Positions 1-12,380 of a DNA stretch of 64,000 nt are shown piece by piece. The stretch is from contig CM059585.1 of assembly GCA_030407085.1 (NCBI GenBank), forward strand, positions 3,605,001 through 3,669,000, read 5' to 3'. This DNA comes from Trichopria drosophilae (Eukaryota > Arthropoda > Insecta > Hymenoptera > Diapriidae). The notes below the pieces were generated by a model, which saw nothing but the letters and a program-made list of their open reading frames with translations, did no database searches and was not told the DNA's origin. The position numbers were made by a program, and so were the translations under genes. Each line of letters opens with the position of its first letter. Positions within the stretch are counted from its first letter, which is position 1.

Positions 1-3000
1 TTCATCCTATAGCCCGTCCGTCGTAGGGCTTCTGCGAAAATTTTGCGTCTTCCTCCGCATACCTCCTTTGACATATTCGTTACGATTCTAATTCCAACGC
101 ATAAAATCGGCTTTCATCCTGATCTTTCAAATTGGAATGGTCGTCGTTGTCCACACAGAAAATAAATGTTTAAATTCCACGAAAACGCTAATGAGCGTCA
201 GAGAAAACTATAAAAATAAAGCGTTTGCATTTCCAAGTAATTAATATTAGTGCGAAAAAACGCTAGAGATCCAAGCTTTCATTTCTTCGTTCACTCAGGA
301 TTTCAACGGTGAAAGCCTTTTATACGGAGTCAATTTTAATCAAAGATCAAATGAGAAGAAGAAAGAAAAGAACACTAGACGTGTTGTGACTGCGGAGTTC
401 CGCCGGCTCCAAAAGAAAAAGCAATGTACAAAGGGATTGGCCCATGGCCACTGACTGGTCCCTTAATCCTTTGCTGGTTCGCGAATTCGAATACCGGACT
501 CTCCCAGGGCTCTGGTGTAATTGTCTGTCGCGTGATTACCCCCTACCAACCAATGAGTTTTGCCCTTTTCCCTCGCTCTACAATTTCGGTACGCCGTACT
601 GCACTCTTCAGATCCCATTTTCGGATATCAAAGCACTCGGACTTCGAAACGCAATATGATGCACTCGTACAAAGTTGTCAAATGAAATTTTAGTTCGGAA
701 TTTAATTCGAAACTCAAATTTCGATAGTTGGGACGCGCGTTGTAATTTTAAACTTTTCTCCACGCGACTAGAAAAAATCCGGCTCTAAATAGATTTGAAC
801 AGAAGCTATGGTCAGTATAAATAACACATCTTTTCTGCTTTGACATTAGTCCTAATTAAATAGATAACAAGTGCTTAGCCCGCACTCATGAGTACAACGA
901 TGGTGTCCATAGAGAAATAATAGTCACGAATGAGGGAAGCATAGAAACGATGACAAGTGGCCCATTATCGTTGTAAGGAGATATTATAATCGGGGGAATT
1001 AAAGTAGCGTCCAAAGGTACATGGACCAGGGAAAATCAATGTTTTCACTGGTATTAAATTCTAATGAGTATTCCACCCCATAAATCGTGTAGAGCTCATG
1101 TGAGCTTGAATAGTGGTAATCTTTGAAGAGCGAGGCAGGAGATAAATTGATGAAAATCTCTGAAAACTTTCTGATTTCGAGTTGAGTTTTGCTCGTTACC
1201 GTTACTAACAAGTGGTCTAATTCATTTCAGTGGCCATTAATATGAATGTTCAGATACTACTGCAATAATATAATGTCCACCAGTGATTTTTAAATATTTC
1301 ACACTTACTTTATTCACGTGGATCATAAAGGTTTGTGTGTAGAAATTTCTTTGCTAAACGTGTGAAAAGCTAATTTGTCGAGCGACGAGTTAATTTTTGT
1401 CACGGGACAGTTATGCCAGGGCCTCGAACTTGAAAATCTCGTGCCTCGACCCTTAATCCACAGCTTAAAGGGCTTATCCTTTCGAATAGCTCGTCAGCCA
1501 TTGCCACGGTTGCACGGAGAGTAGGTTTATTAGCACTCGGATTTCGAAATTCTTTTCATCGTCGGGACAAGCAGCTTCCCATGCTGTTTACATAAGCGAG
1601 TTCTCCGGATTGCCTTTTTGATATGTAGATAAGGGGTGGACCAGCTTTTACGCCGTTTACGCCCTTCTTCCTTTCCAGCGCGAGAAAACCTCCGCGTACC
1701 TACAATTTCCTCATGTTCCGGAACTCGAATGCCCCCTCGTTTTCTCGCGATGAACATTTCCATAAAATGTCTTCTAATGTTATCTTTCATGTTTCGATAA
1801 AGAATTCAGAAAGCGAACGTTAGAACAAAGAGAAATAAAAAAGACAATAAATTGTTCTTGAGTTGGTTCAGTACGCAATTACCTAGCATACGGAAACAAG
1901 CGAAACGCGAAAGGCAAACGGAAAGTTTGTATTGTTGACGTGTACATTGCGCAATTATATCAAATGAAATGAACTTTAATTCGACTAGAACCCTTTGAAA
2001 CGCATCGAAATCGATGACCCAATATGGAACCAATTTCCTTAGGGGTAAATCGCGAGTGGTCTAAGTAATCGCTCCAAGTCTCGGGTCTCACGAAAACCTA
2101 GGCGAAACCGTAGGAGGAATTATGGATCGTGGGCATGACCGGAGGTATAAACAAATTACACGCAAATGGATTCTTGGCGGTGATTAGCGGTAAACCTCGT
2201 TAGGAAAGTTTCTCTCGAGCACGCAGCCTTGGCTGTCGTAGAAGTTGCAACTGGCGTATCAAGTGTGTCTTGCGACTCTTCGCGAAGAGAATGATGTTTT
2301 ACCATCTGCTCACGATCATTTGGTACAACGATGAAGTGTGTATCATAAAACTAGCTCCGACAATAACGTTGGAAACTAGTTAATGACCCGAATAGCCATT
2401 ATATACTTCTTAATTCACTGAACGAAAACATGCATCAAGTTGATAATGAATAATAAAATGACCGTTGCTCTTATCGCTTGACCAAGGTCGATCAATAAAA
2501 ATAAATTAGTCTTTCAACCGCTGACATTTCCTATTCGCAGCCGAGTCCCATGGGTCGTTCCGAATCACGATAGAAAAACCGATGAGTGCAGAGAAACGAA
2601 TAAGGGGAGATTTGGTTGTTCCTCTCAACCTTCCCATAGTCCGTTGCTATTTGTGCGTTTCATTTCCAATAGAGTCGTTCATTTACTCCTATTATCCCGG
2701 TAAAACAGATTTCCCTCCGAGATCCTTTTCAACTTACATGTTGATCAATCCTCATTTCTACGAAGAAACCTAATTTCATCTCTAAAACCAAAAGTCGACG
2801 ACGAATTTTTGACCATTTCATCAAATATTCATGCATTTATTTTAAGGGCTTATTAGAGGAATACATTTGATCACTAGTCAAAGTTTAAGGAAGAATCAAA
2901 AAGACATTTTTAATCCGTATCAAAACGTTACTCGACCAAATTGGCAAATGTTCTCCTGATCTCTGCTTGCCAACATTATTTTGAAACTTTTGATTTCTTC

Positions 3001-3330
3001 TCTTGCCTCGGCTTTCGACTCGCCATCTTTCTCTGTCGTTCTTTCGCATTGTATGGTACTGTTGCGACACAACACCCCCACCGTAACGTGGCTAATGTCT
3101 TTTCTGTGTTACGCCACCATCGTCCCTAGGCGGAGATGGCGAGGCAGGTTCTGAAGCATTATCCTATTTTGCGTTGTATCCTCGACGGTCCTACGTCGAA
3201 TTACGCGGGCAACGGATACCAACGACCTAACCTCATACTGGTTCGTTGCTCTTTCATAGCCACTGTTCTTCTCAATCCTGGTAGAATTAAAACTTTATGC
3301 CATCCAAATTATTAGAAAAGTGCATTTATT
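1..3330. other. Non-coding DNA, mixed composition, no gene seen
   Basis: Open frames are at most 89 codons and overlap each other in several frames (424-693 is the longest). None shows a recognisable domain, a signal peptide or a convincing splice-bounded exon. Composition is intermediate, with scattered CpG. I see no tRNA, no satellite and no transposon end. It is best read as intergenic or intronic DNA. Confidence 0.6.
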
Positions 3331-3924
3331 CTTCCATAAAATTCGATGAGTTGATCTTAGGTGGTATCTGCCTCAAATGACAAAAAATTTATAGAGAATA
3401 TATTGGAATTTATTCAAATGAATCTATATGTACCTTGTATTTTCTTTTTGCATTCTTAAATTAGTAACAAAATATTAAAAAATACATTTTTCGTCACAAA
3501 TTATACACCCAGATTTTTTTTTCGACGTTGGGACTTGAAATATACTCATGATCTTCGTTTGTCAATAGTAATTTTTTACCGGATAATCACAGTTGCCAGA
3601 TATTTGTGACTTATACAATTATAAAACACCATGACAACTATTCGTTTGTCCATCCAACACTTATTTGCAATGTCGGAAGCGTTTTTATTTCTATTTCTAA
3701 AAATCGACAATAATTTTAGTTGACTTTAAACTCATATGAAATTTAACTATATTTTAATTTTACTAAATTTTTTGAACGATTTTTATATTAAAGTTTTAAA
3801 ATAATGTTAATTTTATTATACATTACTCTGAATGATAAATAATAAAGTTACTGAGATCTCTATAACCATATGTATTGCATATATAGATTAGAATTTATAA
3901 AATTTTATTTATTGATGTTTATTG

Positions 3925-4195
3925 TTAAGAATAAAATATGATTTAATGATTATATGAGAATTATAATGTAGCATATTAATTTCTCGAACATTTAAATTCA
4001 ATAATGTGATGGAACTTCTTGGAATTTGTGGGTCATATGTGAATTTTGAGTAAAAAGTAAATAAATAAACAGACGTATTATGACCGCCAAATTCCAAGAA
4101 GTTCAATCGCATTATTGAATTTAAACCGTCCAGAAATGAACATACTATACATTATTTCATAATGGCTTTAGATTACGTTCTTAAACAAATTTTTA
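3925..4195. repeat. Foldback (hairpin) element with a 47-bp near-perfect core stem
   Basis: Positions 3991-4037 and 4079-4125 are inverted copies of each other. I count 4 mismatches in 47 positions, with a 41-nt loop. Both arms carry the words GAACTTCTTGGAATTT and TTTAAATTCAATAATG in inverted orientation. Weaker inverted similarity continues outward: ATAATGTA near 3963 pairs with its complement near 4150, and TGTTAAGAA near 3923 pairs with TTCTTAAACA near 4179. The whole unit therefore folds back over about 270 bp. This is the architecture of a miniature inverted-repeat (MITE/foldback) element. A hairpin-RNA precursor is the alternative. No transposase or clear target-site duplication is visible. 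Confidence 0.75.
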
Positions 4196-5884
4196 ATGTT
4201 AAGAACCTATTTCTTTTTTTTGTTAAGGGCTTCATCATAAAATTCTAAAGCGTAACCTGACAATAAATCTTTTATTTTTTTTTGGGTCGCTATAATTACT
4301 AATTCTATGTTGATTTTTCAAAATTATAAATGACGGTAACAAATTTCATAAAAATCAACTCTTTTCATTTTAGTCCGCCAGTTGTAATCTGGTACATTGA
4401 GTTACATAATTCGAAGTGTAGATTCATAATCAACAGCCGTAATACCCCTAACTAATAAATTTCTATTAACTCTAGATTAATAAATCCATATTACCTAATT
4501 AATATCGTAAAAATACGCATAAATAAATATCCAGAATATTAATAATATACGCACTTATATCACGGCAGTAAGAAACAAAATAATAGTCCTGTTCCTAATT
4601 ATTTTTCAGATATATGCAATTTTCAATGAAAAGATCTTTCCATACTGCTTTCGAATCGTAAATTTTGACATATTCTTCTCCGTGTTTGTTTTTTATAAGT
4701 GAAATTGTTTTTTACATTGATGTTTCTTGTTAGACGGATATGTTGAATAAATTAATAAAATCAACTAATGTTTCGACCTTTTTATTTACGGACCACATCA
4801 ATGAAATCGGAATACAAAAATATTAAAAAATTAACAATTATTAAAAACAAAAATAAGTAAATTATAGGAAAAAATATATTAAAAATAATATTCAAATATA
4901 TGAAAAATGAATAACAATAATATGTTTAACAAAAATTGAGATGGAGTCAAATAACAGTAATTATTTCAAATATATAACAAATTATATTGAATGTTTTCTT
5001 GACTTGTTTAAATAATTTTGAAAAAATTATTGTACTGACAATGTATAATGTAGAAGAGCAACCAATAGCTAAAAATACTGTTGGAATTCTAACAGTTTCT
5101 CCATCGAGCGTGAATTTATGTTGATAAACAATCGATGAAGAAGCAAGTGTAGGTAGTAGGAAATTTAAATATTCAGAAATTGACCAGTAAATTTAATTAA
5201 CAAATAATAAATATCCGGAAATTGTGACTTTCAAAAACGAACATTAACGGAATTTGTATAGCATTTAATTAAATAAGATTATTATCTTTCATTTTAAATT
5301 TAGATATATTAATAGAAAAATTGTCTTCATTAATGTAAAATTCTCTTCAAAATTTAAATTTAAATTAGTTTGTGATAGAACAAAATATTGTTAAATTTTT
5401 TACAATTGTAACAAAAAATGTTTCATGTATAGTATACGGAGATTTGTTGGTAATTAATTTGAGGAGAAATAATTTTCTAGAGCGAAAATGGTTAATTTGC
5501 CGGATAACATCACTAATCTAAAAATGAAGTAATTTTTTTCTATAATTAATGTTACATTGTTAATTTTTATATTTAATAGATAAAGAACAAAATGAAGTAT
5601 TATAAAAAAATGAATTATGATAAATATAGTTAGATTTAGGAATGCGTTTCTTCTACATCTTAGTAAAAAAATCCTTGGCATAATCAATAGTGCTAATCTT
5701 GCGTTAATGAACATCTATTCCTTAAGTCGTTTTTTATATTCCTTTCCATACTCAAGATTAATGCATTTAAAGAAGATCGCCGTAAAAACTAAGCTAGACA
5801 ATACTAAAATCGTATATTTTGAAGAGTTTTGAATAGTTTTATTTTGAACATAGCTATTTGTTATTCTATGGACCAAAAAAATAT

Positions 5885-6065
5885 TTTTCCTTCGGGCGTG
5901 CGTAAAGTAGTGATTTTTTCATCCATTTTTCTGCATAAAGTGTCACTTTTCCATACTATGCACAAACGTTACTTTTTGTAATACTGTGTATAAACACGGT
6001 GTGTGGAAATTGTGGGCAAGAGTAGTGGAAAAGTTTCTCACACTAATGCATAAATGTGCTTCTTC
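5885..6065. repeat. Short direct and inverted repeat cluster
   Basis: Between about 5,898 and 6,000, degenerate units of 27-33 bp follow one another, each opening with a word like TGC(G/A)TAAAGT or TGCACAAACG and continuing into a T-rich segment. The segment around 6,020-6,058 (GTGGAAAAGT ... TGCATAAATGTGC) is the inverted counterpart of the unit around 5,932-5,957. The arrangement resembles the subterminal repeats of a small DNA transposon or a decayed satellite. Both the family and the borders are uncertain. Confidence 0.4.
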
Positions 6066-6480
6066 CATTATGATCAAGGATCCTCCTAATCTGGTAACAC
6101 TTATCCAATCACATGCATTAAAATCCAGCCGAATGAAAATGAAAATAGATGATAAATAATTTTGCGATTGGAAAATATTTAATTTATATTAAATAATCAA
6201 ATAATTCAAAGAAATTTCATAAAAAATGCACATTAAAAAAATTTATTTTTCTAATCCTGGATATTTTTCTAATCTAATTCTAATAAATTGTAATATAATC
6301 ATATTACGCTTTATAAGGAGGTCAAACTTTTTTAAAACATTTTATTTGTAAAAGTAATATCCTCAATTTCTTAGCTAAATATTAAACACAAATTTAACCC
6401 AACCATCCTTAGAATATCTTGAATTCAGTATAACTCCATGGCCTTATTCGGTAGTAATAATAGTGAGATTTCCCAACAAC

Positions 6481-9400
6481 ATTACAGGCCTCCGTCCGCC
6501 ATCGTAAAGCTTCGCCTTCGTCTTTAGGATAAACGCGGTAAGGTAAGAATCGAGCAATTTGTTGGTATCAGGTGCACGATGTGTCTCAAGTTGTAAGCTC
6601 GGTTCCAACCATGCCGGCAATTAACTCCATTACCACCCTGTAATATCGCAAGCGAGTTTGCAGTATGAGTCGCGCGACTCGTTAAGCCTCTGGGCTTTAG
6701 ACTTTCGGCTCTTTACAAGAACGATAGGATATTCATTCATCCTTAGGTAGGGTCCATATGTAAATCTATTCAATTGGGTTTTAATAAAAACGTTGAAACT
6801 ATTTGTAATTAGATGTTGTACATCAAATATTGATTTATGGCACATAACTACCCCATTGTTTTATTATACAATTTAGGTTATCCAACTTAATATGACTGGA
6901 TGAAAAGAAGATCTATTGTTTGTACAGCACCATTAAAAAGACAAATTCGATTTTCTTTTTAAGGTACGAGTGACGAAAGTACACATATCGATCGTCTTCA
7001 ATCGACGACCACCATCCTGAATATATCCATACCTATAAAGCCCGTGAGTTTAGTACGTCCCAGATGATATTAGTAGCGCGGGATGAAGGTACAGGACGAG
7101 CATCTAGTGACGTTAACGTACGAGCATATTCTCGAACCCAGCGTAACTCCGAACCGAGGTTCGATTTATATATTCATAGCGAAGGGAAGGGAAACTCGCG
7201 ACGCTCTGCTTGGGGGTCGTATGTGCCACGATTGCTACCGGTCGCGACCTCGTGCATACATCAAGACCGGAAGTGATGGAATGGCCCCCAGTCGAGTCAC
7301 CTCACCGAGGAAAAGAGTCACACTGACTGATTGCTAACTCCCTCAACGCACCACCCTTACTACCACTGTAATTTTCTAGTTGTCTCGACGTTCGTCCAAT
7401 TCGAATAGCAAGAAATTTCACGAGCTTGTCACCTCTTCCGTCATTTTCACTATTTCTTCTTTTTTACTTTTCCTGCTGCTTTAATAGTCATGACATATTT
7501 ATTTTACAATTCAGGGAATATTCGCAAACAATTTTTTAACTTTCAGATCTCGTCGGGTCAAGAGTTGACGAATGTCTGTTTCGAGCTTTCTTTGTCAAGA
7601 TTCGCAAGTGACCATCGGGTCGGCAGAGAACGGATACGACCAGGAAGACGATAAGGTACGTCTACACATGGGCTAGAAGGAGAAAGGGAAAATTCGAAGG
7701 GCCAGAGACCCTGGTCTAAGCACGTTCTCACCCTTGGTGATGGTCACGAGGACACTCGGCATCGGAGGACCTAACGAGCAGCTTTGTCATCTCTCTGGGC
7801 CTCTCTGTCGTCCTCTTTACCTTTCTAACTCTCTTTAATGATCACCCTTAATGGCTAACCGAGTAAATAGTTTCATACTCGACTTCGCATTCAGTTCGTA
7901 CAAATCAATTTACATTAGTAGTCTCACTTTTAACAAATTTTGGCAAAACCGCGTTTTCTTTTGAACTGGGGAATAAATTTTGAAACGTCGGAAGTGAACG
8001 TAGGAAGAAACGCTGACCGTCGTCGAATGTTGCAAATAACGCTTTTGTATTTTTAGGGTGGTTTGATGTGGTTCCACAATTTCTTGCAGATTAATGGATT
8101 CTCATTTAAATACAAATCTCATGCCGATACAGGATGAGAAAGAAGAGTAGATGGGATGGGAACCACTAGCGAACAGAGACCTAGAAGGTTGATCAAGGGT
8201 CGAAGTGTGTTTGCCGCCCAAGTAATGACCCGGGAGGGTCAGCCGCGGTTCGGTTCACAATTCAGTAGCTTGTTCCTCGAAGGATGAACGCACGAGAATG
8301 ACCATGCAAATAAGTCTAAGCCCCAAATCGTCTAAATAATAACTTCTCTCCCTTGTAATTTTATGCAACGACGCGTATTTTTTATCTTAAAGGACTGTTT
8401 GTCTGAAAACTCTTCAGCACTATGTGACCCAATATACAGTAGAAAACCGTTACACATTTTTTTGTCTTCAAATAAGTACACAAAGATAAGATATATTACC
8501 AGTTTTTCCGATCTTCTATATGAAATTACGTCTTAAATATACTTACAAAATGTAAAATTCTAATATTTTTGAGAAATGAATTAAGATGACTTTTACGAAC
8601 AGGACTTTGCATTCTTAAGAAATAAATCATGTCTACGCAAAATCCCTTCTGAAAGTCGTAACTCGGTACATTTTCCTTTTTCGTGAAGGAAATCTTCCGG
8701 CCAATACTCACATCCGGACCAGGTCGCGTACGAAACTAGCAATAAAGCGGAGTCAAGGATTCCTTAAAAATCAGTGCCCTATACGTTGCTGTGGGATTTG
8801 TAGCGCGGAGAAATAAGCAGCATGGTAAGAAAAGACACGGACATAGGGGAGAGGAGGACGTGAAATCAAATCAAACTTGGTAGAACCTTGAATCCGTCGT
8901 GGAGTGAGAAAAGCGCTGCGGGGAAAGCGACGGGAAGACGAGACGACCGGAAAAGAAAGGAAGAATGGCTGGCTGGCTGTTCTCGCCGATCAAATTTCCA
9001 GAATGGCTTGAGCTCCATTAAACAGGTCCTACTTCTTCTGCTATTTCTACGGGCTAACCCATCGCAAAATGCTCGACGAATGCCTCCACCAAACGGCACG
9101 GAGAAGGATTCCCTTTTCTTCCCTTCCGGATCGCGATGCAATTTGCGGAACGCGGTTTTCGATGCACCAATGCTTGGGAATTTCATCATTTTACGAGTGA
9201 CTTAAATCCCGGTAACTTTCAAAGTAATCTTAGCATTTGACAAATAATCTTGCGTGGAATAAGTTGGAACTTTTTCTTTTTTGGATTTTCCTATGAATAA
9301 GACACTATACTAATATTCATGCAATCCTAAGATACCTTAATATATTGTTACTATCTATTGATGGCTGAAATTTCAAGGTAACTCTTTCCAACGAGCTCAT

Positions 9401-12380
9401 CTCAACTTTACTACTATATTACTCCCTCAATATCGACAGCGCGTCGTCTACATTCCTATATTTTCCCAGTCTAATATCCGTATTGTCTAGTCTCATATCC
9501 CGTCCCATTCCTGTCTCTCGCGAGTCTAAACTCTTGAGTTTCTCGTGCACGACCTTCTTAGCTGAAAGTCTTCTAGGATTCTCTTCCGCTCCTTGAAGAC
9601 GTTTTCGCTCAGGGATGGGGCCATCAAATACACGTTGTGCATCAACCGCTCAGCTATGAAAATCTGAACTACGTATTACCTTCAGCCGAGAAATGGATAT
9701 ATACTCTGAGCTTTAAATCCACTTGCCATAACGTAATGTGCGTAGAAAGTAGGGAATTATTTTCTTTTCGAACGCACCTTTGCGTCTGTTTAAGAAATAG
9801 TAAGAACTAAGGAATGAAATTAGAGTGATTACAGTATTAAACGGACGGCAATACATAAGCACTGGAAAAAGAATGAGAATTTAGTTCTAAGGGGTCCGGG
9901 CGTAGGTGAATCTCGTAAGAGTTTATCGTATGAGGGAGCCGTTAAGGGTAAAGGGTGATCGCAGGAGAGACGCCTAGCGGGACAATCTCCATCTAGATCC
10001 CGTCGTACATTGCAGCACCCGAGGCCCTACATCTCGTAGGAGTCACCTTCCTCTTCTCTTACGTCCTGGTACACCGGGTCGCGCGACCCTCGACGCGGCA
10101 AATTGAGCACTCTCGCCCCTCGGCACGAGGAACTACTAGCATTACGGGCGATATATGTGGACCATTCGACAGATAAACGGCTCTCTTTCTCTCTCTCAGT
10201 TTCACAGTGCGTCTTCTTCTTCAAAGTGCTATCGGCATTTATCTATCGCATTCTCTTGTTCTCTTATTTCAATGTGATCTGTCCTTTTCTGCCATTTCAC
10301 AGGTAACATATTTTCTTTTAGCTTTTAACATATTTTCTACCCAGCGTTACAAGCCATGATTTGGGTAAAATCCATTTTATACGTTAAACTTAGCAGTAAC
10401 TTCCACCCTTTTGCTTTTACATTATTTTCCATGCTATTTCGGCAGTGTAAAACGACAGAGTTCTAAATGAGGCGCAAGATCTGCTCGATCGAAAAGTAGG
10501 ATACGCATTATGTACGACGTCGTCTCAAACCTTCCGCGCTTGACGATTTTCTTTAGCTTGACGTCGAGGGTAAATACGAAATTTAATAGAAAGTTTGTTG
10601 TTGACGAAGAAGAAGATCCTTCAAGTAGACGCCCCTATCAAGTACGTAATCGGGCTTTCTCGAGTAGTAGTGTTACTAGTCTGTAAGTAGTCCTTGCGTT
10701 CTGGCAATTAAGTAATTTACTTTAATTACTTATACGCTGGCATTAATATTGCAACCGTGTCTCTAACTCCCGGCATTTTCTGGAGCTTTTCAAGTACCTC
10801 CAGGACGGTACCCTTCGGATTTTACCGTCTTCACCATCGAAAATTGCGTGCTAAAGAGGAAAAGTTAAAATTGTACTCGTTCAAAATTCCGAAAGAAAAA
10901 TGTAGACTCTATCGCGAGAACGAAGTATAAACAGATGAAAATAGGATAAAAGACCCTGCTGGAAAGAGGGAAGTGAGCTATCCAGGAAGCTTTTCATAAA
11001 TACTGAATGACACTGGAGACTCATCCAGGCGCCTGCTCTTGGAGTCTGGGGATGGCGCGTGAATCAAGCTCATCGCGTCAGCGTGGCGGTTTTCACTCGA
11101 GTCTAATAAAGGGTTAATTAATACGCTTTAAACCGTCCTGAGCGAAAGGTGGGAGGATGAGGAACCGAGCCGCCACTGACAGGCCTGGCAGTAGGTCCAC
11201 AAAGGTTACCCATAATAAGAGGAAGCAGTAGCTTCTACCGCTTTACACTGTCGCGTTCACAGGAAGAATGAAATTGAGTGCAAAGGTGATGATGCGTGAG
11301 CCATTTAAATTGAAATATCGTCCACCATGCATGCACTAAAATTAAAAATAAAATTTTGAAAACATGGTTGATGCGGTAAAAAAGGTTTAAGAAATTTTCC
11401 ATGAAGATAAGATAACATCGCCCTGCAGTAGAAGTTTGCTAGTATCAAGTGCATAATTATCTGCTCTAAGGACACTATAAATTTGGACTCGTGCGTAGAC
11501 GCTTCGTTGCAAGATCGCCTCGGTAAATCCAATTTATTTCGTTCCGGAGACAGGGAGGTGAGAGCGAAAGGAGAAAGCCCTTTCGAAGGCGCCAAACTGT
11601 GATGCTACCGGCGACTTGTGAACCACTTGTCGCTGTTACTGCCCCATAAATTCCAAGCGTCTTCTCGCTGTGTAGCAACTCTTCACACTTTCGCTCTCTT
11701 CGCCTTTCCCTACACCCTCGGACACGTGTTTCGACATTTTATTACGATCTCTTATCTTTATTGAGAAATCTGACTCGACCCTAATGTCTAATAATCCCAA
11801 GAAAGGAAACACACTGAAGAAATTTAATTATGGTTCAGAAGACAACTGATATTCCAGTATTTTCGCTTGGCGTCAGATCGATACTATCTTTCACGATGCC
11901 CGGAGGCTGCTCTCAACGGACATGCGGGCAAATCTACAACGAGTTAAATGGGAGGAAAGGGTGGAGGAGACGGGAGTTCATGACGGAGGTTGAAATACCA
12001 GGCAAGGACCTACGGTAGGCTTCCTGCGCCCGACGTCTCGTCGAGTAACGAGATGAAGTCAGTGGCGTATGACGTTACGGTAGTGGGCGTCCTCGTCGCG
12101 CTTGCTGCTTCCTGGCGACTGTTTCCGTTGAACGAAGACCGTCAACAAAGGGAGGCTATCCTCTATGGAAAGCACGAGAATACCTGCACTATGTTCGTGT
12201 CAATGGATGCACCAAGACCAACGAATACAGACCCGAGAATACAGAACAGAGCATCCTAGATGGACAATGTCTAACTTTTCCTATAACGAAGTCGCATTGA
12301 AAGCGCTTTATCTCATTGTTCATAAATTATATTATTCAATAGTTATCATATGAACCTGGAGATGATCCGTCACCGTATCA
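6481..12380. other. Unique non-coding DNA with CpG-rich patches
   Basis: The composition is more balanced than in the preceding block. CpG-rich stretches lie around 6,990-7,340, 8,700-9,200, 10,000-10,150 and 12,000-12,250. Open frames reach 107 codons (8866-9189 minus, with 8888-9205 on the plus strand over the same bases). Such opposed, overlapping frames are what stop-poor GC-rich DNA gives by chance. I recognise no protein. The patches could be regulatory or 5' exon DNA, but nothing in the sequence proves it. Confidence 0.5.

Larger units (their letters stand above)
3331..6480. other. A+T-rich non-coding block with foldback repeats
   Basis: This block is strongly A+T-rich, with many homopolymer A and T runs, and its open frames stay at or below 86 codons. 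Apart from the inverted repeats described at 3925-4195 and 5885-6065, I see nothing functional. The transition back to CpG-containing DNA is near 6,480. Confidence 0.6.
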
